From assembly GCA_963718635.1 (NCBI GenBank), contig OY970367.1, forward strand, positions 2,480,001 through 2,544,000: a stretch of 64,000 bases of DNA, in the 5' to 3' direction. A program made the position numbers and the translations under genes. Source of the stretch: JAIOQJ01 sp963718635 (GTDB taxonomy: Bacteria; Planctomycetota; Planctomycetia; Gemmatales; Gemmataceae). Within the stretch, counting starts at the first letter, position 1. Every line of letters begins with the position of its first letter. This document shows positions 9,750-18,147 of this stretch, piece after piece. Below the pieces are notes generated by a model, which was not told the origin of the DNA, searched no databases, and was given only the letters and a program-made list of their open reading frames with translations.

Positions 9750-9824
9750 CTTTTTTCATAAACTGCCGCTTGCGGTTTTGCACTTGCTCGATGAAGGCGC
9801 TCGCTTTCCACGGGAACTCGACCC

Positions 9825-10754
9825 ATGATCCGCGTCCACGATTTACGCGTCGATTACGACAACGTCTGCGCCGTTCGGGATCTCAATCTCGAAATCGGCG
9901 CGGGACAGGTTTTCGGGCTTATCGGTCCAAACGGCGCGGGCAAGACGACAACCATGCGGGCGATCCTCGGCCTGCTGGAGCCCACTTACGGCGACATACG
10001 CGTTGACGGCATCGACATCCAGTTACGACCCGACGATGCCCATCGGCTAATCGGCTTCATGCCCGATTATCCGCCGCTCTATGAGGATCTGGCCGTCTGG
10101 GAGTTTCTCGATCTCGCGGCCGCCTGTTATTATGTACCTAAGAAGCAACGCCCGGATGTGATTGAAACGTATCTGCATATGGTTGGCCTTTGGGAGAAGC
10201 GCGACGCCTTGACCAGAGGCCTATCGCGCGGCATGCGGCAGCGCCTAGTGCTTGCTAAAACGCTCATTCCCGATCCCCAGGTTCTGATGCTCGATGAGCC
10301 TGCCAGCGGCATGGACCCGCACGGCCGCATCGATTTGAAGAACATCATCAAGAAGTTGAGCGCCCAGGGAAAGACCGTTCTAATCTCCTCGCATATTCTT
10401 TCCGAAATGAGCGAGTTCTGCACGGCCGTCGGCATCATGGAACGCGGCCGTATGGTAGTAAGCGGCGATGTCGAGCAGGTGACCCGGCAAGTGATGGGTC
10501 TGGCGATCTTGGCGATCGAGATTCTCGACAAGGGCGATACGTTGCTTTCGATCATTGGCCAGGACAAGTTGGCGGGCCCGGTGGTGGAAACATCGCCCAC
10601 GCACTTCGAATGCAGCTACGAAGGCGAGCCGGCGGATTTGGCCGCTCTGCTCAGTCGGCTCATCAATGCCGGTGTGCCGGTCACCGCTTTCGGATTGAAG
10701 AAAGAAGGCTTGGAAGAAGTGTTTCTCAAGGTCGGCGCGCGGCAGTTGTCTTAG
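9825..10754 (+). CDS. ABC transporter ATP-binding protein
   Basis: The 309-residue protein has Walker A GPNGAGKTT near residue 37, a Q-loop region, signature LSRGMRQRL near 133, Walker B VLMLDEPASGMD near 155, and the switch His in LISSHILSEM. A C-terminal extension of ~90 residues is typical of CcmA/NatA-type exporter ATPases. Its partner is probably the membrane gene 343 bases downstream, across a repeat cluster. The substrate is unknown. Confidence 0.93.
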   Translation: MIRVHDLRVDYDNVCAVRDLNLEIGAGQVFGLIGPNGAGKTTTMRAILGLLEPTYGDIRVDGIDIQLRPDDAHRLIGFMPDYPPLYEDLAVWEFLDLAAACYYVPKKQRPDVIETYLHMVGLWEKRDALTRGLSRGMRQRLVLAKTLIPDPQVLMLDEPASGMDPHGRIDLKNIIKKLSAQGKTVLISSHILSEMSEFCTAVGIMERGRMVVSGDVEQVTRQVMGLAILAIEILDKGDTLLSIIGQDKLAGPVVETSPTHFECSYEGEPADLAALLSRLINAGVPVTAFGLKKEGLEEVFLKVGARQLS

Positions 10755-10802
10755 ATGTTGCGACTTGAAGGTTCGCAGTCAGCGCGGTTTTGCTGGTGTT
10801 GA

Positions 10803-11035
10803 TTTCGCCGCCACCCCGCTTGTCGGGGTGGAGCGCTGGTTCGTAGCTAGAGCGGTCCGCCTACGTTGATTTCGCCGCCACCCCGCTTGCCGGGGTGGAG
10901 CGCTGGTCCGTAGGGAGAATGCTGGCTACGAACCGGCGCTCCACCCCGGCAAGCGGGGTGGCGGCGAGCGCGTTCGAACGCGCTATGCTGGCGACGAACC
11001 GGCGCTCCACCCCGGCAAGCGGGGTGGGGGCGAGT
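10803..11035. repeat. Tandem cluster of family E palindromes (gap 10755-11097)
   Basis: Four copies of a hairpin CCACCCCG-CTTG-CGGGGTGG (or its inverse with GCAA), each flanked by GGAGCGC and a CGTAG/CGAACC segment, lie head-to-head in this gap. The same family recurs at 61978-62212. The cluster lies between the ABC ATPase and its likely permease, so it could tune expression within the operon. Short ORFs through it are repeat artefacts. Confidence 0.85.
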
Positions 11036-11097
11036 GCTCCAAATGTCGGCATTTTGCACAATGTGGCGTGCCAACGACGGAGGATCAACGAATCTTT

Positions 11098-12675
11098 ATG
11101 CGTGAATTTTTCGACCTCGCGAATAATCCGCTCTTCGTCAAACATACGCGATCACGCATGCGGAAATCCGCTGTCTTGCCATTATTCATTGCCGTTCTGC
11201 TGCTCTGCACCGGCCTGGCGGTTCTCGACCATCAGTTCATTCAAGTGCAGGAGCCCGGTTCCCCTTTGGCCGCGAAGGGGTTCTTTATCTTGCAGGCGAT
11301 AATCCTTTTTCTAATGGGCGGTTCGCAGGTTTCGTCGTCGATTTCCCACATCAACGAGTCCGGCATCATCGATTTCCATCGCCTGACTCCGATGCCAAGC
11401 AAGGTGCAGACGATCGGCATTCTGCTCGGCGCCCCGATCCGCGAGTTGATGCTCTACGCCACCACACTGCCTTTCTCGCTGTTTTGCGCCCTTACCGGTC
11501 CGATCGGGATCACCAACTGGTGCAAGCTGCTCTTGGTTCAACTCGGCGCCGCAGTCATGTATTACACGCTGGCAATGGTGACGGGCATGTCCGCACGCAC
11601 AGGGCGCGGCGCGAGCGGTCGCTTCGTGGCCGTACTTGCTTTTTTCAACATCATGGCCAATACCGTCTACCCGATTGGGATCTATGGCCCCGCTCTCCTG
11701 ACAGTCGTTCCCATTTACAATGAAGTTTTCCCCGACGAGCTGCCGCCCGGCGCTCGACCAAATGCGAATAAGGGCGTTGTTCAGGCGCCGGGCGCTCCCG
11801 CTAATGCCGAACCCGAAATCCTGTTCTTCAATCTCAAGATTCCGGTGGTTTTTCAGAGCCTTTTGTTCCAAGGGACGTTCATCGGCTTCCTCTTTGCCGC
11901 CGCTGCCCGACGCGTGCGATCGGAGCGTTTGCCGCTTTTCGCCAAGCCCTCGGCGTTGCTCTTCTTTGGCTCCGTTTCCTTTTTATCGCTCGGCAGTTTG
12001 TGGGACGCTCCCCGTACGTTTCAGGTGCTCGGGCTGATTTATTTCCTCACGTTCTTTGGAATGGTGCTCTGCACCACGATCGCGCCTATTCTGGGCGATG
12101 TCGTGAAGGGGATGCAGCGCGCCCGCAAGGTAACGAACTCGCGAGTGCCACCCTGGAGCGACTTGGCCTCCAGTCGGCAGACCGTTCTCTTTTTCGGGGC
12201 GATCATGGTCTCTGTTGTCGCTTTGGCCCTTCTTTCCCCGGAGAAACTGATGGTTCCGGCTGCGGCCAAACCGCTCCAGCCCTGGCCGAGTTTGGCTGTC
12301 GGTGTCTGTATTCTCTTCTGGTTCGCGTTCGGGTTTCAATATTTTCGCATCCGCAGGCCGCGCCAGGCAGGGGCATACATTACGGGAACTTTGATCGGCA
12401 TGACGCTCTTCCCTCTGATCGGAGGCGCCACGTTCCTCACTTCAGACAACAACTTAGCGCTTCTGATCATGGCAGCAAGTCCAATCGTTGCGATTACCTT
12501 TGCGGGGGGGATAGACGTACCCCTTCTCAATCAAATTGATATTCAGATCGCTGCGATCGCTCCATCGGCAATCCTGGCCGCCTTCTTTTTTGTGGCCCTC
12601 TTGAGCCGTGAGAAAGCGCTACGCGCTGGGGTGACCGAGGAGCACGGCGAGCCGTTGGAAGTCGAAGCGGTTTGA
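11098..12675 (+). CDS. ABC transporter permease, ABC-2 like membrane protein
   Basis: The protein is ~525 residues with roughly ten to twelve hydrophobic segments (for example LPLFIAVLLLCTGLAVLDH, then several clusters to the C terminus). The start chosen is ATG 11098 (MREFFDLANNPLFVK), with GGAGG 14 bases upstream; GTG 11068 is an alternative. It follows an exporter-type ATPase gene on the same strand, so a two-component exporter is likely. I see no substrate signature. Confidence 0.75.
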   Translation: MREFFDLANNPLFVKHTRSRMRKSAVLPLFIAVLLLCTGLAVLDHQFIQVQEPGSPLAAKGFFILQAIILFLMGGSQVSSSISHINESGIIDFHRLTPMPSKVQTIGILLGAPIRELMLYATTLPFSLFCALTGPIGITNWCKLLLVQLGAAVMYYTLAMVTGMSARTGRGASGRFVAVLAFFNIMANTVYPIGIYGPALLTVVPIYNEVFPDELPPGARPNANKGVVQAPGAPANAEPEILFFNLKIPVVFQSLLFQGTFIGFLFAAAARRVRSERLPLFAKPSALLFFGSVSFLSLGSLWDAPRTFQVLGLIYFLTFFGMVLCTTIAPILGDVVKGMQRARKVTNSRVPPWSDLASSRQTVLFFGAIMVSVVALALLSPEKLMVPAAAKPLQPWPSLAVGVCILFWFAFGFQYFRIRRPRQAGAYITGTLIGMTLFPLIGGATFLTSDNNLALLIMAASPIVAITFAGGIDVPLLNQIDIQIAAIAPSAILAAFFFVALLSREKALRAGVTEEHGEPLEVEAV

Positions 12676-12715
12676 ATTATAAGCTGTTCTGCCAATGTCT
12701 AATTGAAATCCATTA

Positions 12716-12836
12716 GCCACGGATTAAACACGGACGAAACACGGATAAATCGAAAATCCGATTGACGTGCTCGACGACCGCCCGATGAAATTTCTTTGAT
12801 TTCATCCGTGTTTCTTCTGTGTTTCATCCGTGGCCA
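12716..12836. repeat. Inverted repeat of the ccacggat type
   Basis: The block CCACGGATTAAACACGG at ~12718 is mirrored by TTTCTTCTGTGTTTCATCCGTGG ending at ~12834, giving imperfect arms of ~34 bases around a central loop. It sits in the 223-base gap upstream of the histidine kinase gene. A shorter trace of the same wording (ACCACGAATAACACTGATTG) appears near 23345. It is probably a small dispersed element. Confidence 0.7.
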
Positions 12837-12898
12837 AATATTCTTCGCTTGGTTGGGCGCGTTTTCAATCTTGGCGCGAAGCAGAAGTCTGAAACAAC

Positions 12899-14215
12899 AT
12901 GATCCGAACTGATAGTGAGTCGAAACCGACGAGTTCGCCGATCCGGTGGGAACTGGCCGCCCAGTCGATCGTCTTACGGATTCGCTGGTTCGGGTTGATT
13001 CTCGGCTATGCCTATGTCAATTTCGGTTCCCGCGCTTCGGACCGGCTTTACCTCGATGTCATCCTGGGAGTGGGCGCGGCATACACCATTCTGGATACCT
13101 GGTACAGCTTTCGCGGCCGTGCTTTTTTCGATCAGTATCCGATGGCGATTTCTTTTCTGGAAGCGCTGTTCATCGGGCTGCTCTGTTATTTCGACGGCGA
13201 TCTCGATAGCCCCTTCCGCTACTACTATCTCCTATCGCTCATCTGCTGCGCTATCTTGCACACGCGGCGGGTTACCGTCGTCACCTGCGCTCTCGATTGT
13301 CTGAGCTATGGTTTGCTTTGCACCTATTTTCCCGCCGGGCCGAACGGTCGCTTCTCCCTGCTCTTGTTGCTCGTCGTTCTGATCTGGGTTACCTGGGCGG
13401 CTAGCGCCATGTCTTGCCTTCTGAAGGATTTCAGCAAGCATCTCGGGTTGTTGAATACAGCGCTCCGCGACAATCAGGCTCTGCTCGAAACGCGGATTGA
13501 AGAACGAACGGTCGAGCTCCAAGAGACGCAAGCGCAATTGATGCATCAGGAAAAGATGGCGGGATTCGGGCTGCTGGCTGCCGGTATTGCTCACGAAGTT
13601 GGCAACCCTCTTACCTCGATCAGCAATCTGATTCAGATGCTCGAACGGCGCGACTGCGACGACTATTTTCGCGAGAAGCTCTCCTTAGTTAGCGGGCAAT
13701 TAACGCGAATTCAAACGATCCTGCGCGAATTAGTGAATTTTAGCAGGCCGGAGGTGTTGGAGCCGACGCGCTTCACCACGCGCGAAATCGTGGATGAAGC
13801 ACTGAACATCGCCAAGTATTATAAAGGAACCAAGAGCCGAACCATTCGGGCTAACGTGCCGAACGATCTTCCGGTGCTCAACGGCATACGCGATCAAATG
13901 GTGCAAGTCGTTTTCAATCTGATTCTCAATGCGATCGATGCAACATCCAAAGGAGGCGTCATTGAGGTTGACGGGTCGATCGTTGATGGCCAGATTGTCA
14001 TATCCATCCGCGACGACGGCGCGGGAATCGCGAAAGAACAACGGTCTCACCTGTTCCAACCCTATTTCACGACGAAGAAACATGGAACCGGGCTTGGTCT
14101 TTTCGTGAGCCGTAAGTTGATCGCCCAACATGGCGGACGGATCGATTTCGACTCGACGCTCGGCGAAGGCGCGACGTTTACGATCACCCTGCCGGCCAAG
14201 ACGCCTGTCCATTAG
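12899..14215 (+). CDS. NtrB-like membrane sensor histidine kinase
   Basis: The 438-residue protein starts with five to six transmembrane helices (residues ~20-175). A short coiled coil (RIEERTVELQETQAQLMHQ) leads to the H box AAGIAHEVGNPLTSISNL with phospho-acceptor His near residue 231. The N box (VVFNLILNAIDATSKGG), the G1 box DDGAGI and the G2 box GTGLGLFVS are all present. It lies 11 bases before an NtrC-type regulator gene, its obvious partner. The periplasmic loops are short, so the stimulus may be sensed in the membrane. Confidence 0.92.
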   Translation: MIRTDSESKPTSSPIRWELAAQSIVLRIRWFGLILGYAYVNFGSRASDRLYLDVILGVGAAYTILDTWYSFRGRAFFDQYPMAISFLEALFIGLLCYFDGDLDSPFRYYYLLSLICCAILHTRRVTVVTCALDCLSYGLLCTYFPAGPNGRFSLLLLLVVLIWVTWAASAMSCLLKDFSKHLGLLNTALRDNQALLETRIEERTVELQETQAQLMHQEKMAGFGLLAAGIAHEVGNPLTSISNLIQMLERRDCDDYFREKLSLVSGQLTRIQTILRELVNFSRPEVLEPTRFTTREIVDEALNIAKYYKGTKSRTIRANVPNDLPVLNGIRDQMVQVVFNLILNAIDATSKGGVIEVDGSIVDGQIVISIRDDGAGIAKEQRSHLFQPYFTTKKHGTGLGLFVSRKLIAQHGGRIDFDSTLGEGATFTITLPAKTPVH

Positions 14216-14226
14216 CGAGAAACTCT

Positions 14227-15618
14227 ATGTCCTCTCGACCAAACAAGCCGGCCTCCATTCTGGTTGTCGATGATGAACCGCTCATTCGCGATAGCCTTGG
14301 CGAATACCTGCAGCAGGAAGGGTTCGCCGTCATCGTCTGTGGCAGCGGCGAGGAAGCGCTGGAGCGGGCCAAGGAACATTGCTTCGATATTGCGATCTGC
14401 GATGTCAACCTGCCGGGCATCGATGGCATCGAAGTGTTGCAGCGACTCTTGCAAATCAGCCCGGAGACTTTCGTCCTGCTCATCACGGCTTATGCGAACG
14501 TCGAGAATGCCGTCGAGGCCTTCCAGCGCGGGGCCCAAGATTATCTGATGAAGCCAATCATTCTGGAAGAGGTTCACCGCAAGATCGATCGGTTGTTGAA
14601 GCTGCGCGATTTGAATCTGGAAAATCAATGGCTGCGGCGGGAGCTCAATCGGGCGGAAGAACCGGAAGCGGTCATCGGTACGAGTTCTGCGATGGTGCGA
14701 ATCTACGATTTAGCCCGACGCGTGGCGCCGACGCGATCCACCGTGCTCATTCTCGGCGAAAGCGGGACCGGCAAAGAAGTGCTTGCCCGCTACGTCCACA
14801 AGCAATCCCGCTTTGACCCCGAGCGCGGTCGCTTCGTGGCGCTCAACTGCGCCGCGATTCCGAATGAGTTGATTGAGAACCAGCTGTTCGGCCATCGCAA
14901 AGGCGCCTTCACCGGCGCTGACCGCGATCAGGCCGGAATCTTCGTCCATGCGGGAGCGGGCACTGTATTTCTCGATGAAATCGGCGAACTACCGCTGGCG
15001 ACTCAAGCCAAGCTCCTGCGCGTCATCGAACAAAAAGAGATCATGCCCGTCGGCGCCAACGAGCCGTTGCTGGTGGAAGCACGCATCATCGCGGCCACCA
15101 ATAAGGACTTGGCTCAGGAAGCGGCCAACGGCCAATTTCGCGAGGATTTGTATTATCGGCTGAATGTCGTCTCTCTCAAGTTGCCGCCGTTGCGCGAACG
15201 CCGGGAAGACATTCCGCAATTGGTTGAGTGTCTGCTAAGGAAGCATGCGAAAACGCTCGGCAAACACATTGCTGGGGTAAGTCACGAAGCCATGCAAGTG
15301 CTGATGGCAAACCCTTGGCGCGGCAACGTCCGCGAACTGGATAATGCGTTACAGCGAGCCGTGATCTTTAGCGAGGGCCCGCTCTTGACTCCCATTGACC
15401 TGCCCATGGACTTGGCCGCTTTGCCCAATGATCCGTTTGCCGTCGATGATCTGGGCAAAGCGATGGAGCGATTTGAGCGGATGCATATTGAACGCCTTCT
15501 GCGCCAAAGCGCCGACAAGCGCGATGTCGCCAAACGATTGAACATCGGGCTCAGTTCGCTCTATCGTAAGATTGAACTGCTCGGCATCCAAGGGCCGGGC
15601 GAGACAAAGTCAAAGTAA
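14227..15618 (+). CDS. NtrC-family sigma-54-dependent response regulator
   Basis: The 463-residue protein has a receiver domain (residues ~10-125; VVDDEP acidic pocket, phospho-Asp in ICDVNLPG, Lys in LMKP). A sigma-54 AAA+ domain follows, with Walker A GESGTGKE, the sigma-54 contact loop GAFTGAD, and Walker B VFLDEIGEL. The C-terminal Fis-type helix-turn-helix is RDVAKRLNIGLSSLYRKIE. It should activate RpoN promoters when phosphorylated by the kinase encoded just upstream. Its target genes are not evident in the window. Confidence 0.95.
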   Translation: MSSRPNKPASILVVDDEPLIRDSLGEYLQQEGFAVIVCGSGEEALERAKEHCFDIAICDVNLPGIDGIEVLQRLLQISPETFVLLITAYANVENAVEAFQRGAQDYLMKPIILEEVHRKIDRLLKLRDLNLENQWLRRELNRAEEPEAVIGTSSAMVRIYDLARRVAPTRSTVLILGESGTGKEVLARYVHKQSRFDPERGRFVALNCAAIPNELIENQLFGHRKGAFTGADRDQAGIFVHAGAGTVFLDEIGELPLATQAKLLRVIEQKEIMPVGANEPLLVEARIIAATNKDLAQEAANGQFREDLYYRLNVVSLKLPPLRERREDIPQLVECLLRKHAKTLGKHIAGVSHEAMQVLMANPWRGNVRELDNALQRAVIFSEGPLLTPIDLPMDLAALPNDPFAVDDLGKAMERFERMHIERLLRQSADKRDVAKRLNIGLSSLYRKIELLGIQGPGETKSK

Positions 15619-15697
15619 ATCCCGGATGCAAATAGGCGTTATGATGGATCGGGAAAGCCTATGGGATGTGCAAAATCGCCATTGGAGAGCGATTGAA

Positions 15698-16102
15698 ATG
15701 GGTAAGGTTTTAGTTTCCGCAAAAATCGAATCCGTTGAAGATGCCTACAGAGTGAAATTCGGACTGCTCCAGCCAGAGCAGGCGCGAATGATCGAAATCG
15801 ATAATGCCCTTATCGACACCGGCGCTTACGAATTGGCAATGCCCACCAAATTGATCAGCGCCCTTGGCTTGACATCAGTTTCCACGCGCACGGCTCGAAC
15901 GGCCGGCGGATTGCGAACGATGAAGATCTACGGCCCGGTGCGGCTGACAATCCTCGGTCGCTTCTGTACCTGCGATGTCGCCGAACTGCCCGATGAGTGC
16001 CCTGTATGCGTTGGACAGATCCCCCTTGAATCACTTGATTTCATTGTCGATCCCCGCGTCAGAAACTCATCCCCAACCCTGAGCACAATGGTGAACATAT
16101 GA
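15698..16102 (+). CDS. Retropepsin-like aspartic protease domain protein
   Basis: The ~134-residue protein has one aspartic-protease motif, ALIDTGAYELAMP, near residue 45. A hydrophobic-hydrophobic-Gly block and a CPVCVGQIPLESLDFIV segment near the C terminus resemble the clan AA single-domain proteases that act as dimers. ATG 15698 is chosen because GGAG lies ~9 bases upstream; longer in-frame starts at 15626-15644 have weaker support. There is no signal peptide, so it is cytoplasmic. Function unknown. It sits between the two-component pair and the Gfo/Idh gene. Confidence 0.7.
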   Translation: MGKVLVSAKIESVEDAYRVKFGLLQPEQARMIEIDNALIDTGAYELAMPTKLISALGLTSVSTRTARTAGGLRTMKIYGPVRLTILGRFCTCDVAELPDECPVCVGQIPLESLDFIVDPRVRNSSPTLSTMVNI

Positions 16103-16225
16103 TGGATGTTTTGTCGTATTGTTGAAGCCGACGGCGACCGTGAGGCAGTACGAGTCGCTATGCCGAGGAGCTTGACGCACTCGGAAAATGCTTTTCTTTG
16201 AACTGATACCTTTTAGGAGCAACCA

Positions 16226-17526
16226 ATGTCTCATTTCAACCGTCGAGAATTCTTCCAACAGGCGGCAGCGACAACCGGAGCGTTGGCCGCCGCGCCGATT
16301 TTTCTTCGCTCGCCATTGCTTGGCGCCGACGCCCCGAGCAACAAGCTGAACATTGCCATTATCGGGCCGGGTGGCGCGGCGCCGCTAACCTGGGCGGCGT
16401 CAAGTCTCAGAACATCGTAGCGATTTGCGACGTCGACGATGTGCGTGCGGGCAAGGCTTATGAGACTTACCCGAATGCCAAGAAGTTCTACGACTTCCGC
16501 AAGATGTTCGACGAGATGGAAAAGCAGATTGACGCAGTCGTGATCAGCACGCCCGATCACACCCATTTCCATCCTGCCTGGTGGGCGATGCAGCGAGGCA
16601 AGCACGTCTATCTCGAAAAGCCGCTCGCTCATGACGTCTGGGAAGTCCGTGCCCTGACGAAATTAGCGGCCGAGAAAAAGCTCGCCACGCAACTCGGCTC
16701 GCAACGTCATACGCTTGCAGGTTTGCGCGATGGAGTCGAGATCGTCAAGTCAGGCGCCATTGGCAAGATCAAGGAGGTGCATTCGTGGGTCGCCAGCAGC
16801 CGGGGGCTGTTCGCGCCTTCCAAAGAAGTGGAAAAAGTACCCGACACGCTGAAATGGGACCTCTGGCTTGGACCAGTCGCCGAGCGACCCTATAGCAAAA
16901 CACTGGCGCCCTACAACTGGCGCTTCTGGTGGGATTTCGGCACCGGCGAAGCGGGGAATTGGGGCTGTCACATCCTCGATATTCCTTATTGGGCGCTCGA
17001 CTTGAAATACCCGACCAAAGTCTTCGGCACGGGTCCCGCGCCGGATGCGCTGCGCACGCCCAAGGAAATGGCCACCCGCTTCGAGTTCCCGGCAACGGAG
17101 AAGAGGCCGGGCGTCACGCTCCATTGGTATCAAGGCGTGCCAGCCATCTTGAAGGAACTGAAGATCGACACCAAAGATCTCAAAGAAGTGAACAACCTCT
17201 TCATCGGCAGCGAAGGGATGCTCCTTTGCGGTTTCGGCAAATACCGGCTGCTGCCCGAAGACAAGTTCAAAGAGTTTGAAGTGAAAAAGACCTTGTACAA
17301 GTCGCCCGGCTTTTACAACGAGTGGTTCGAAGCCATCAAAGGGGGCAACGCCGCCAGCTGCAATTTCGACTACTCCGGCCCGATGGCCGAGACCGTGCTG
17401 CTCGGCAACATTGCCTACCGTGTCCAAGGCGATTTCGAATGGGACGCGGCCAACTTGAAACCCCGCGGCAATGCTGATGCCGAAAAATTCATCCGCCGCG
17501 AATATCGCAAAGGCTGGGAAATTTAA
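16226..17526 (+). CDS. Tat-exported Gfo/Idh/MocA family oxidoreductase, split by a frameshift
   Basis: The N terminus MSHFNRREFFQQAAATTGAL is a twin-arginine signal (RREFF), and the NAD-binding motif begins NIAIIGPGG. At 16371-16383 (ggtggcgcggcgcc) one C appears missing. Restoring it gives GGRGAANLGGVKSQNIVAIC and joins the second frame, which holds DHTHFHPAWWAMQRGKHVYLEKPLAHDVWE (split in family style; catalytic Lys in EKPL) and the C-terminal domain. Total ~433 residues, normal for this planctomycete-expanded family. It probably oxidises a sugar or sugar derivative in the periplasm. The start has GGAGC at the expected distance. Confidence 0.88.
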
Positions 17527-17579
17527 GTTGGCATCAATGCTTGCTTTTTGAGAATCGATCGTCTTCGCTGACGCTTAAA

Positions 17580-17642
17580 CACGAGCCTGAAGCGCCAGCG
17601 AGAATTTTTCATGCTCATCGCTGGCGCTTCAGGCTTGTGCTG
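17580..17642. terminator. Long hairpin between convergent genes
   Basis: CACGAGCCTGAAGCGCCAGCG and its imperfect reverse complement CGCTGGCGCTTCAGGCTTGTG are separated by ~19 bases. It lies between the stop of the Gfo/Idh gene (plus) and the stop of the small secreted-protein gene (minus). A bidirectional terminator role is likely. Confidence 0.6.
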
Positions 17643-17735
17643 ACGGCTGAAAACATGACGCTCAACGTTCAATGGGCGTCGGATCGGGATAAGTGGCGAC
17701 CAGCCGATCTCGCTGCCTGGGCAGGAATTCAAAGA

Positions 17736-18147
17736 TCACTGTATTTTTGGCCCCGAAATAGGGGGCGCTACTTTGAGATTCCCGACGTCCGCACAGAACT
17801 CCATCCGATTGCCGCGGAAGCGATAGATGTAGACTTCGTTCCCTTGGGCGCCGCCGCCGAGATCGAGTATGCCTTCGCCGTTGGTGGCTAACTTGATGAT
17901 TTTCAACTCACCTGTTTCCCAAGGCACTGTCGCGTTTAGCTTATAGGCGGCATAGGAATCGTGCTTCACTTGCAAGCGGTCGGACATCAGCGTACCGCGA
18001 GGCTTTGGCCTGCCGTTTTCGTCGATCGTGTAATGCGCAACCACTTCCCATTCACCTAACGGCAAACTCGGCGCACGCGCCGGGGTCGCCGGCGTAGGCT
18101 ACTGCTGTAGAGCAGCCTAATGCCAGTGAGATTATCAATCCCTTCAT
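17736..18147 (-). CDS. Small secreted protein coupled to the squalene-synthesis gene (one apparent frameshift)
   Basis: From ATG 18147 the frame gives a signal peptide, MKGLIISLALGCSTAVAYAG. It then needs one base removed from the CCCC run near 18080 to enter the frame LPLGEWEVVAHYTIDENG, which runs to the stop. The joined product is ~136 residues: a secreted beta-rich domain with a GEWEVV start and RFRGNRMEFC near the end. That layout recalls planctomycete proteins that begin with a cost-of-replacement-like strand (TIGR03067-like), but the match is weak. Its ATG overlaps the TGA of hpnCD as ATGA, so it is translated with that gene. Confidence 0.6.

Noticed and set aside
10847..11302. ORFs across the family E cluster, on both strands
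   Set aside because: Their sequence is repeated Arg/Pro/Gly text created by the palindromes.
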